A stretch of 64,000 nt of DNA from Acinonyx jubatus (lineage: Eukaryota; Chordata; Mammalia; Carnivora; Felidae): contig NC_069382.1 of NCBI RefSeq assembly GCF_027475565.1, forward strand, positions 186,308,786 to 186,372,785, in the 5' to 3' direction. Shown here one piece after another: positions 23,436 to 33,359 of the stretch. Below the pieces are notes generated by a model. The model ran no database searches. It saw only the letters and a program-made list of their open reading frames with translations, and was not told the DNA's origin. The translations under genes were made by a program, and so were the position numbers. How positions within the stretch are numbered: position 1 is the stretch's first letter; each line of letters begins with the position of its first letter.

Positions 23436-23891
23436 ATTTTTTTTTTAATTTACATCCAAATTAGTTAGCATATAGTGCGACAATGATTTCAGGAGTAGAT
23501 TCCTTAATGTCCCTTACCCATTTAGCCTATCCCCCTTCCCACAACCCCTCCAGCCACCCTCAGTTTGTTCTCCATATTTATGAGTCTCTTCTGTTTTGTC
23601 CGCCTCCCTGTTTTTATAATATTTTTATTTCCCTTCCCTTATGTTCATCTGTTTTGTCTTTTAAAGTCCTCATATGTGTTAAGTCATATGATTTTTGTCT
23701 TTCTCAGACTGACTAATTTCACTTAGTGTAATACCCTCCAGTTCCATGCAAGTAGTTGCAAATGGCAAGATTTCATTCTTTTTGATTGCCGAGTAATACT
23801 CCATTGGAAAAAAAAATATATATATATCACATCTTCTTTATCCATTCATCCATCGATGGACATTTGGGCTCTTTCCATACTTTGGTTATTG
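23436..23891 (-). mobile_element. LINE-1 3' end, 5'-truncated, antisense
   Basis: A poly-T run is followed by 'aatttacatccaaattagttagc', a carnivore L1 3' UTR in reverse complement, then the end of ORF2 ('ttccatgcaagtagttgca', 'gatggacatttgggctcttt'). It stops at 'ctttggttatt', only about 450 bp from the tail. A short A/TA-rich stretch (23807-23828) interrupts the ORF2 remnant. It directly abuts the poly-A end of the full-length L1 on its right. Confidence 0.9.
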
Positions 23892-24110
23892 TTTTTTTTT
23901 AATATGAAATTTAATGTCAAATTGGTTTCCATACAACACCCAGTGCTCATCCCGACAGGTGCCCTCCTCAATGCTCATCACCCACTTTCCCCTACCTCCC
24001 ACCCCCATCAACCCTCAGTTTATTCTCAGTTTTTAAGAGTCTCTTATGGTTTGGCTCCCTCCCTCTCTAACTTTTTCCTTCCCCTCCCCCATGGTCTTCT
24101 GTTAAGTTTT

Positions 24111-27100
24111 TCAGGATCCACATAAAAGTGAAAACATATGGTATCTGTCTTTCTCTGTATGACTTATTTCACTTAGCATAACACTCTCCAGTTCCATCCA
24201 CGTTGCTACAAAAGGCCATATTTCATTCTTTCTCATTGCCAAGTAGTATTCCCTTGTCTATATAAACCACAATTTCTTTATCTACTCATCAGTTGATGGA
24301 CATTTAGGCTCTTTCCGTAATTTGGCTATTGTTGACAGTGCTGCTACAAACATGGGGTGCATGTGTCCCTTCGAAACAGCACACCTGTATCCCATGGATA
24401 AATGCCTAGTAGTGCAATTGCTGGATCATAGGGTAGTTCTATTTTTAATTTTTTGAGGAACCTCCATACTGTTTTCCAGAGTGGCTGCATCAGCTTGCAT
24501 TCCCACCAACAATGCAAAAGAGATCCTCTTTCTCCACATCCTCACCAACATCTGTTGTTGTCTGAGTTGTTAATATTAGCCATTCTGAAAGGTGTAAGAT
24601 GGTATCTCATTGTGGTTTTGCTTTGTATTTTGCTGATGATGAGAGATGTTGAGCATTTTTTCATGTGTCGGTTGGTAACCTGGATGTCTTCTTTGGAGAA
24701 ATGTCTGTTCATGTCTTTTGCCCATTTCTTCACTGGATTCCTTGTTTTTTGGGTGTTGAGTTTGAGAAGTTCTTTATAGATTTTGAATACTAACCCTTCA
24801 TCTGATATATCATTTGCAAATATCTTCTCCCATTCTGTCGGTTGCCTGTTAGTTTTGCTGATTGTTTCCTTTGTTGTGCAGAAACTTTGTATTTTGATGA
24901 GGTCCCAGTAGTTCATTTTTGCTTTTGTTTCCCTTTCCTCTGGAGACGTGTTGAGTAAGAAGTTGCTGCAGCCAAGATCAAAGAGGTTTTTGCCTGCTTT
25001 CTCCTCAAGGATTTGAGGGCTTCCTGTCTTATATTTAGGTTTTTCATCCATTTTGAGTTCATTTTTGTGTCTGGTGTAAGAAAGTGGTCCAGGTTCATTC
25101 TTCTGCATGTAACAGTCCAGTTTTTCCAGAACCACTTGCTGAAGCGATTGTCTTTATTCCATTGGATAGTCTTTCTTGCTTTGTCAAAGATTAGTTGGCC
25201 ATACATTTGTGGGTCCATTTCTGGGTTCTCTATTCTGTTCCATTGATCTGAGTGTCTGTTCTTGTGCCAGTACCACACAGTCTTGATGATTATAGCTTTG
25301 TAGTATACCTTGAAGTCTGTGATTGTGATGCCTCCTGCTTTGGTTTTCTTTTTCAAGATCTCTTTGGCTATTCAGGGTCTTTTCTGGTTCTATACAAATT
25401 TTAGGATTATTTGTTCTAGCTCTGTGAAGAATGCTGGTGTTATTTTGATAGGGATTGCATTGAATATTTACGTGGCTTTGGGTTGGGCAGTATCGACATT
25501 TTAACAATATTTGTTCTTCCTATCCAAGAGCATGGAATCTTTTTCCCATTTTTTGTGTCTTCTTCAATTTCTTTCATAAGCTTTCTATAGTTTTCAGTGT
25601 ATACATTTTTCACCTCTTTGGTTAGATTTATTCTTAGGTATTTTATGGTTTTTTGCACAACTGTAAATGGGATCAATTCCTTGATTTCTCTTTCTGTTGC
25701 TTCGTTGTTGGTGTATAGGAATGCAACTGATTTATGTGCATTGATTTTATATCCTGCAACTTTGCTGAATTCATGAAGCAATTCTATCAGTTTTTTGGTG
25801 GAATCTTTTGGGTTTTCCATATAGAGTATCATGTCATCTGCGAAGAGTGAAAATTTGACTTCCTCCTGGCTGATTTGTATGCCTTTTATGTCTTTGTTTT
25901 GTCTGATTGCAGAGGCTAAGACTTCCAATACTATGTTGAATAACAGTGGTGAGAGTAGACATCCCTGTCTTGTTCCTGACCTTAGGGGGAAAACTCTGTT
26001 TTTCCCCATTGAGGATGATATTAGCGTTGGGTCATTCATATATGGCTTTTATGATCTCAAGGTATGATCCTTCTATCCCTACTTTCTTGAAGGTTTTTGT
26101 CAGGAAAAGATGCTGTATTTTGTCAAATGCTTTCTCTGCATCTATTTAGAGGATCGTATGGTTCTTGTCCTTTCTTTTATTGATGTGAGGAATCATGTTA
26201 ATTGTTTTGTGGATATTGAACCAGCTCTGCATCCCAGATATAAATCCTACTTGGTTGTGGTGAATATTTTTTTAATGTATTGTTGGATCTGGTTGGCTAA
26301 TATCTTGTTGAGGATTTTTGCATCCATGTTCATCAAGGAAATTGGTCTATAGTTCTTCTTTTTAGTGGGATTTCTGTGTGGTTTTGGAATCAAGGTAATG
26401 CTGGCTTCATAGAAAGAGTTTGGAAGTTTTCCTTCCATTTCTATTTTTTGGACTACCTTCAAGAGAACAGGTATTAACTCTTCCTTAAATGTTTGGTAGA
26501 ATTTCCCTGGAAAGCCATCTGGCCCTGGACTGGACTCTTGGTTTTTGGGAGATTTTTTATTACTAATTTTATTTCCTTACTCATTATGGGTCTGTTCAAA
26601 TTTTCTATTTCTTCCTGTTTCAGTTTTGGTAGTGTATATGTTTCTAGGAATTTGTTTATTTCTTCCAGATTGCCCATTTTATTGGCATATAATTGCTCAT
26701 AGTATTCTCTTATTATTGTTTTTATATCTGCAGTTGTGATATGTCCTCTTTCATTCTTCATTTATTTAATTGGGTCCTTTCCTTTTTCTTCTTGATCAAA
26801 CTGGCTAGTGGTTTATCAACTTTGTTAATTCTTTCAAAGAACCAGCTACTGGTTTCATTGATCTGTTCTACTGTTTTTTTTTTGGTTTCGATAGCATTAA
26901 TTTCTATTCTAATTTTTATTATTTCCTGTCTTCTTCTGGTTTTGGGTTTTATTTACTGTTCTTTTTCCAGCTCCTTAAGGCATAAGGTTAGGTTGTGTGT
27001 CTGAGATCTTTCTTCCTTCTTTAGGAAGGCCTGGATTGCTATATACTTTCCTCTTATGACTGCCTTTGCTGCGTCCCAGAGGTTTTGGGTTGTGGTGTTA

Positions 27101-27933
27101 TCACTTTCATTGACTTCCATATACTTTTTAATTTCCTCTTTAGCTGCTTGGTTAGCCCATTCATTCTTTAGTATGATGTTCTTCAGTCTCCAAGTATTTG
27201 TTACCTTTCTAAATTTTTTTTGTGGTTGATTTTGAGTTTCACAGTGTTGTGGTCTGAAAATATGCACGGTATGATCTTGATCTTTTTGTACTTACTTAGG
27301 GCTGATTTGTGTCCCAGTATATGGTCTATTCTGGAGAATGTTCCATGTGCACTGGAGAAGAATGTATATTCTGCTGATTTAGGATGAAATGTTCTGAATA
27401 TATGTTAAGTCCATCTGGTCCAGTGTGTCATTCCAAACCATTGTTTCCTTGTTGGTTTTTTGATTAGATGACCTGTCCATTGCTGTGAGTGCGGTGTTGA
27501 GGTCTCCTACTATTATGGTATTACTATCTATAAGTTTCTTTATGTTTGTCATTAATTGATTTATATATTTGGGTGCTTCTACATTTGGCACATAAATGTT
27601 TACAGTTGTTAGATCTTCTTGGTGTATAGACCCCTTGATTATGATATAATGCCCTTCTGCATCTCTTGATACAGTCTTTATTTTAAGGTCTAGATTGTCT
27701 GATATAACTATGGCTACTCCGGCTTTCTTTTGTTGACCATTAGCATGATAGATGGTTCTCCATCCCTTTATTTTCAATCTGAAGGTGTCTTTAGGTCTAA
27801 AGTGGGTCTCTTGTAAACAGCATGTAGATGGATTTTGTTTTCTTATCCATTCTGTCACCCTATGTCTTTTGCTCAGAGCATTGAGTCCATTGACGTTTAC
27901 AGTGAGCACTGAAAGACATGAATTTATTGCCAT
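24111..27933 (-). pseudogene. LINE-1 ORF2 remnant (endonuclease-reverse transcriptase)
   Basis: ORF2p nicks target DNA and reverse-transcribes L1 RNA. The frame starts at 27933 with MAINSCLSVLTVNVNGL and would end at the stop complementary to 24111-24113, about 1274 codons, the usual L1 length. The N-terminal endonuclease is recognisable: NVNGL near residue 15, QETH with its catalytic Glu near residue 42, a GDLNT stretch, and SDHN in a shifted frame near 27255. In the RT, TRQGCLLSP (Pro to Leu relative to the usual TRQGCPLSP) and the catalytic FADD (25833-25844) are in one frame from 26039 to 25440. The C-terminal region is split over several frames (25507-24542). Multiple stops and frameshifts make it non-functional. 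There is no sign of selection to keep it open. Confidence 0.95.
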
Positions 27934-28000
27934 TATGATGCTTATAGAGTTGGAATTTCCGGTGGTGTTCTCTGGTCCTTTCTAATCTTTGTTGCTTTTG

Positions 28001-28050
<50 letters not shown>

Positions 28051-28108
28051 TGGTAAGTATAATAATTTGTATATATTATATACATATATATGTATATATA
28101 TATGTATA
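28001..28108. repeat. compound TA microsatellite replacing the end of ORF1
   Basis: An uninterrupted TA run (about 28003-28042), a short T run, then degenerate tata/tgtata repeats to about 28108. It occupies the place where the C-terminal part of L1 ORF1 and the inter-ORF spacer should be. Confidence 0.9.
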
Positions 28109-28109
28109 T

Positions 28110-28753
28110 TTTTCTGATTCAGCACATTGAATATATCCCGCCACTCCCTTCTGGCCTGCCAAGTTTCTGTGGATAGGTCTGCTGCAAACCTGATCTGTCT
28201 TCCCTTGTAGGTTAGGGACCTTTTTTCCCTTGCTGCTTTCATGAGTCTCTCCTTGCCTGAGTATTTTGTGAATTGGACTATGATATACCTTGTTGATGGT
28301 CAGTTTTTGTTGAATCTAATGGGGGTCCTCTGTGCTTCCTGGATTTTGATGTCTGTATCTTTCCCCAGGTCAGGAAAGTTTTCCGCTATGATTTGCTCAC
28401 ATAACACTTCTACCCCTATTTCTCTCTGTCCTCTTCTGGGACCCCTATGATTCTGATGTTCCTTTGTAATGAGTCACTGATTTCTCTAATTCTTAAATTG
28501 TGCTCTTTTGCCTTAATCTCCTTCTTTTTTTGTGCTTCATTATTCTCTATAAGTTTGTCCTTATATCGCTGATTCTCTGTTCTGCCTCATCCATTCTTGC
28601 CGCCGCAGCATCCATCTGTAATTGCAGTTCAGTTATAGCATTTTTTATTTCATTCTGACTATTTTCTACTTCTTTTATCTCTGCAGAAAGGGATTCCAAT
28701 CTATTTTCGACTCCAGCTAGTATTATCATGATTCTAAATTCTGGTTCAGACAT
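28110..28753 (-). pseudogene. LINE-1 ORF1 remnant (RNA-binding chaperone), C-terminus missing
   Basis: ORF1p coats L1 RNA as a trimer. The frame begins at 28753 with MSEPEFRI and shows a heptad-like coiled-coil segment (VENRLESLSAEIKEVENSQ.., ..MDEAEQRISDI). It then shifts frame near 28566, apparently by a single-base loss, and ends in a stop. The RRM-like middle part is readable in other frames (LRIREISDSLQRN, RIIGVPEED, then a stop after EDREK). The beginning of the C-terminal domain is in the frame 28242-28110 (KGRQIRFAADLSTETWQAR). The frame then breaks off at FNVLNQKN, where the microsatellite starts, so roughly the last 50 residues are gone. Confidence 0.9.
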
Positions 28754-28863
28754 CTTGCTTGTATCTGTGTTGGTTAAATCCCTGGCTGTCGTTTCTTCGT
28801 GCTGTTTCTTTTGGGGTGAATTCCTTCATTTTTGTCATTTTGAAGGGAGAATAGGAATTAATG

Positions 28864-28918
28864 AGGTAAAAATTAAAATTAAAAAAATTAAAATTAAAAA
28901 TTATTAAAATTAAAAATA
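28864..28918. repeat. low-complexity AATTAAAA-type repeat in L1
   Basis: Short A/T repeats (aaaattaaaattaaaaaaattaaa..) just upstream, in L1 orientation, of the ORF1 start. Confidence 0.8.
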
Positions 28919-29029
28919 TACACACACAAAAGAATTGAATAAATGATGCTACATGTAGGTGTGTTTTGGTTTGGGTGTTGAAAGTTGTTTGACAGATTAG
29001 AGAAAAAAAGGGGGGGTGAAGGAAATTGA

Positions 29030-29690
29030 GAATTTGAAAAAATGAATACACTGAAGTAGACTAAAATGAGATGATGGGAGTAAAATAGAATGTGAAAAAA
29101 ATTACACAAAAGTAAGGGATATAGTAGAAAAAAATTAAAGAAAAGTGTTTTTAATAAAAATTAAAATAAAAATGATTTATTTCTCTTTCTGTATTCAAGA
29201 AAAAGAAAAGAAATGAAAAAGAGAAAAAAAAGAGGGAAAAAAGAAGTAAATCGTTTGCAAATTTGAAAAAGTGAATACACTGTAGTAGACTAAAATAAAA
29301 TGATGGAAGTAAAATAGAATTTGAAAAAATTTTCATAAAAGCAAAAAGTATAGTAAAAAGCATTAAATAAAAGTATTTTTGATAGAAATTGAAAGTAAAA
29401 ATGAAGTTTTTCTCTTTCTGCATTCAAGAAAAAGAAAAGTAATGAAAAAGAGAAAAAATAAAAAGTAAAAAAAGGAAATCGTTTGAAAATTTGCAAAAAT
29501 GAATACACTGAAGTAGACTAAAATAAAATGATGGAAGTAAAATAGAATTCGAAATAATTTACACAAAATTAAAAAATATAGTAAAAAAAATTTAAACAAA
29601 AATAGTTTTAATAAAAATTGAAAATAAAAATAAATTTTTTCTCTTTCTGTATTCAAGAAAAACAAGTGAAAAAAAAAGAAAGAAAATTGA
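29030..29690 (-). repeat. three-copy ~228-bp tandem array in the L1 5' UTR
   Basis: The landmark 'gaatacactg.agtagactaaaat' recurs at 29044, 29273 and 29501 (spacings of 229 and 228). A second landmark, 'tctctttctg.attcaagaaaaa', recurs in each unit. Units are A-rich and similar but not identical. I recall a single version of this segment in carnivore L1 leaders, so the three copies may be a subfamily VNTR or specific to this copy. Confidence 0.9.
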
Positions 29691-29759
29691 ATAGATGGAT
29701 CTGCTAACAGATTGAAATAGGACTGAAATTACTTTATTTTCCCCTAGAAGTCAGTCTAT

Positions 29760-30951
29760 GTAGTGCTCTATAGTGCATAAACTAAGCCGGCAGTGAGACT
29801 TGTGTTCTTGAAGAGCGAGGTTGGCCCGGCTGGGAGGGGCTCATTGTAACGGCTCCGCTCTCCACTAGATGGCGCTGCTAGCCTCCTGGGGTGGATTGTT
29901 GCATTGCTCGTAGGTGCGTAGGCGCATGCACAGGAACGATAAAAATGGCGCCGCACAGCTACCCAGGCTGTTCTCCCAGATCAGCAATCGTGCACTGTTC
30001 TCTGTCGTCAGCTTTCGTCCACTCCCCGCTTTTTCACTGTCTGTGACCAAGCCCTAGGCAGTACCTCTCTCCCATGTTTTGTCTCAGATGCGGCTGTTTT
30101 CCCCGGCCCCTTACTTCCGAAGGACTGCGGCTTTGACCCGTTCCACCCCTCTGCGGGACGGTCTCACCGAGCAATGGCCGAATGTCGGCTGCACCCAGGA
30201 AAGCTTGCTGGACTCTGCTGCTGCTGGTGCCCCGATACTGCAGCCCAGTGCCAGCCTGCCCCAGAAAAAGTTCGCGAGATAGTGTAGCAGCAGCTTTTCA
30301 GGGATTATGGAGAATCACAACACACATCTGGCACCAGCCTTCACCCTTAATGACCTTGTTCCAGATTCAGAGAATGTGGCCATTTTCTGGGGTCTGCTGG
30401 GACCAGGTGGCTTCAAGAGTCTCTACCAAATGTCCTCCAGCAGTGGAACCGCTTTTCCCCGTGTGGCCCGAGAACCTCCCGGACCCCACTCTGCTCCTGG
30501 GGATTCGCCCTTCCCACCAGAGCACCACCAGGTATCGAGCTGCAGAGTTGCAGCCTGTGCGCTCCCCTTGTTTACAGTCTTAATGGAATTTAAACCCTTT
30601 CCTTTCTTTCTCCCTTTTTGGTTTAGTCCCTGCGGCTGTTTCCAATTTTCCACTTTCTCTCCAGCTGCTTTTGGGGAGGGGTGCTTTTCCCGTATCCCTT
30701 CCCCCTCATTTCCGTCCTCTGCCCACAAAAGCACCTCCCTTCCCACGGCTTCTCGCTCCCCCAGTTCACCTCTCTGCGTCGCGTACCTGCTGAATTCTGT
30801 GGTTCAGGTTGTGCAGATTGTTGTGTTAACCCTCCAATCAGTTTTCTGGGTGTGCAGAATGATTTAGTGTTGGTCTGGCTGTATTTCATGGACTCGAGAC
30901 ACACAAAAAACTTCCATGCTCTTCTGTAGTCTTGGCTCCTCTTCCCTCCCC
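29760..30951 (-). promoter_or_regulatory. LINE-1 5' UTR / internal promoter, CpG-containing
   Basis: This is the only strongly GC- and CpG-enriched stretch in the window (for example 'tggcgccgcac', 'cgtaggcgcatgc', 'gcgtcgcgtacc'). In L1 this region carries the internal RNA polymerase II promoter. The YY1-like site normally just inside the 5' end (caagatggc) reads 'caagactac' here, so it is lost. A YY1-like 'aaaatggcgcc' occurs on the + strand at 29942-29952. Any open frames on the + strand here (30182-30867) are by-products of GC content. Confidence 0.85.
29862..29875 (+). promoter_or_regulatory. perfect CTCF core motif inside the L1 5' UTR
   Basis: CCACTAGATGGCGC matches every position of the CTCF core CCASYAGRKGGCRS, and the following T extends it. 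The orientation is opposite to the L1. Two CpGs flank or overlap the region, so methylation could block it. Occupancy is inferred, not shown. Confidence 0.75.
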
Positions 30952-31189
30952 TTTTCTTTTCTAATCACATCTATTTTCCTTAGGTGACCCTGCTGAACTG
31001 ACTGAATTGTCCATGTGGCTTCGAGAGAATGGACATCATTCTCTTTTTTGTCCAGAGGTTGGTAGGCAACTCAGGCTTAACCACACACAGCCAGTAAGAT
31101 TTAGGGTCTCCCTTATTCGTGGACTCCATATTTTGAATTCTCCTACTTGCTAAAATATACTGGTAATCCCCAAATAAGCACCCCAATGC

Positions 31190-31715
31190 TGCCCCAGTCA
31201 TTCACAGACATGCACAGAACAGCAAAATATTTACCACCCAACGTATATGTTCCCAGCTAAGGTTGAACACGGTGAAGCCCTGACTTTTTGTTTCAGCTCT
31301 GCTACTATAAACAAGTTTCCTTTTTGAGGTCTATTTAGTGCCAAGTTTTTTCACACTTTTGTGCTTTTGGCTGATGTTTAAAATGACCCTCAGCAATAGC
31401 TGAAATGCTGTCTAGTGTTCCTACCAGCAAGAAAACTGTGGGTGCCTTATGTAGAAAAAGTATGTATGTTAGATAATTTTCATTTGAACATGAGGTACAG
31501 TGCTTCTGGCTATGAGTTTAATTTTAATGAATCAACATGCATATTATATAAGATATGTTGAAACAGAGACACATAAAGCTATTGATTGGTTTATAAGAAC
31601 ATGGTGACCAGAGGCTCACAGGAACAGAGCATTGTTCCTGTATTTCACCTAGGAGCCACGGTTTAGCAGTGCTTGTGGCAACTTTGCAGCACATCACTAA
31701 CGCAAATAAAACTGT
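31190..31715 (+). mobile_element. Tigger-family (TcMar) DNA transposon remnant
   Basis: 'ttttcacacttttgtgcttttgg', 'gaaatgctgtctagtgttcc', 'accagcaagaaaactgtggg', 'gttagataattttcatttga', 'gagtttaattttaatgaatc', 'gtgaccagaggctcacagga', and 'cctgtatttcacctaggagc' match, in order, a Tigger-type element as I recall it. It covers a transposase-start region but has no intact frame. The 5' boundary is uncertain. Confidence 0.8.
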
Positions 31716-32429
31716 ATTTCCATGGACTTTTGCTTGCACTAATTGGGAAGAGGCTTTTTCTACCATATTGCTGATAGTATTGAACTCTACGTTGTTGGTA
31801 GCTTCCTAACGTCAGAGAAAACCTGTCTGAGAATAGAACCAAGGGAAAAGAAATCAAAGTTAAGAGATAGAAAAAAATGAAAATAGAAGTGAGAGGGAGA
31901 GAGGAAACATGAATGAGAAGGAGGCACTGAAACCTGGTGCATATGAACCCTTGGGTTTTAGCAGCACCTAAACCAAATTTACCTTGGAATTTTTTTTTTG
32001 TTTATTTTAGTTCCATAAGCCAATAAACTACCTCTTTCTTTTAACTCTTGTTTTCCTTAGATAATTGGAGCTGGTTTACCGATATTTATAAATTAAAGAG
32101 TTCTAAATGAAAGACGGATGTTATAAAGAGGAGGGTGATCTTGTTTTCTTCTTTTTCAGTTGGAAGAAGGAATCTACTAGTAGTTTAGGAGGGGTTTAGA
32201 ATTTGTCGTCTATAAAATAGATTCTAGAAATTGAATAGAAATTAAAAACCATGAATATTTTTGAGAGATATTTCAGAATGCTTTTCCTTTAATATTTTTA
32301 GAAAAAAAATTACAAATCAAGGTGTCAGGGATGTGCTAAGAATAAACTTTGAAGTCATCTTGTCTTTGTTTCAGTTAAGAATAGCTCATGTCTAAATAAG
32401 TCCTTTAATGAAAAGATTGAAAGATGGGG
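31716..32429. other. unique DNA, no gene seen
   Basis: AT-rich, with an A/G-rich patch near 31860-31920. No repeat or gene is recognised. Confidence 0.45.
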
Positions 32430-32575
32430 ATTAAAACATACCTACATTTGAACCTTGATATATTTACTAGCTTTGTGACCTTAATTTTTCTAGGCTTTAC
32501 TTTCTTCCTATGCAAAATAGGCATATAACGTGAACTTAGATTCGCACATAGTAAGACCTCAGTTTTTTTTCTTGA
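32430..32575 (+). mobile_element. MIR SINE remnant
   Basis: 'catttgaaccttgatatatt', 'tagctttgtgaccttaattt', 'atgcaaaataggcatataac' and 'cgcacatagtaagacctcag' match the sense MIR order. Confidence 0.75.
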
Positions 32576-32630
32576 AATAACAAATAATTGTAAGAAGTAG
32601 ATGATGTAATATAAAATGATTGGCAGAGAG

Positions 32631-32827
32631 GGGCATCTCCGTGACTCGGTCAGTTGAGCTCTTGGTTTTGGCTCAGGTCATGATCTTCTGGTTCGTGGGT
32701 TCAAGCACTGCGTAGGGCTCTGTGTTGACAGTGTGGAGCCTGTTTGGGGTTTTCTCTCTCTCTCTTTCTGCCCCTCCCCTGCTCATGCTCTCTCTCTTTC
32801 ACTCAAAATAAATAAACTTAAAAAAAA
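32631..32827 (+). mobile_element. SINEC, sense
   Basis: Head 'gggcatctccgtgactcggtc', B-box-like 'ggttcgtgggttcaagc', a TC-rich tract, and tail 'aaaataaataaacttaaaa'. Perfect 12-bp target duplication attggcagagag at 32619-32630 and 32828-32839. The middle reads 'gtgttgacagtgtggagcct', a subtype without the 'cagctcagag' segment. Confidence 0.96.
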
Positions 32828-33117
32828 ATTGGCAGAGAGCCTTGAGCATGGTAGCATCAATTAAAAGTGGCGGTTGTTTATAGTTGATCCTTCTTTTTTA
32901 AATCAGAATATGTATTCAATTAGGTAATGGAAAGTTGAAAACAAAATCTATGAACTTCCTATTTTTTAATAAATATTATTTTGTCATCTCTGTTTTAGGC
33001 ATTGTAGGATATACTTGAGATAATATAAGATAAAAATGTCACCATTTATCATCTCAAGGAGTTTGTCAACCAACACAAAGTGTAAAGATGTAGATAAATA
33101 TAATTTCAGGTAGATTT

Positions 33118-33347
33118 ATTATTTAAAAAAAATTTTAATGTTTACTTTTGAGAGAGAGAGAGAGACAGAGTGTGAGCTTGGTGGGAAGAGGGGTAGAAAA
33201 AGAGAGAGGAAGACACAAAATTCAAAGCAGGCTCTGGGCTCTGAGCTGTCAGCACAGAGCCTGATGCAGGGCTTGAACTTACGAACTATGAGATCATAAC
33301 TTGAGCTGAAGTCGGATGCTCAACTGACTGAGCCACAAAGGTACTCC
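33118..33347 (-). mobile_element. SINEC, antisense
   Basis: Poly-T-side A/T end, a GA tract, 'gagctgtcagcacagagcct', and the head ending 'gagccacaaaggtactcc', which is slightly mutated. Perfect 12-bp duplication tcaggtagattt at 33106-33117 and 33348-33359. Confidence 0.96.
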
Positions 33348-33359
33348 TCAGGTAGATTT

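Larger units (their letters stand above)
23892..30951 (-). mobile_element. full-length but inactive LINE-1 (felid type), antisense
   Basis: The element runs on the minus strand from the 5' UTR (right end near 30951, reading 'ggaagaggagccaagactac', which resembles the mammalian L1 start 'ggaggagccaagatgg') to a 3' UTR and poly-A at the left (T run 23892-23900). It is about 7.06 kb. The order is CpG-rich 5' UTR, an A-rich tandem array, an ORF1 remnant, a TA microsatellite, an ORF2 remnant of almost exactly expected length, and a 3' UTR of about 220 bp. Both frames carry several stops and shifts, so it cannot move on its own. I could not find a convincing target-site duplication: the left flank is another L1 end, and 'cttttcttttctaatcacat' on the right does not match it. 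Confidence 0.95.

Noticed and set aside
24111..27933. Active L1 ORF2
   Set aside because: Several stops and frameshifts split the frame, and ORF1 is also broken.
28746..29665. Long Phe/Ile-rich minus-strand frames upstream of ORF1
   Set aside because: They translate the A-rich L1 leader array and are repeat artefacts.
29030..29690. Regularly spaced repeats considered as a CRISPR array or satellite
   Set aside because: Units of ~228 bp lie head to tail with no short repeat/spacer structure, inside an L1 in a mammalian genome.
30182..30867. Overlapping plus-strand open frames (133 and 186 codons) in GC-rich DNA
   Set aside because: They lie antisense inside the L1 5' UTR, have no domain, and result from high GC content with few stops.
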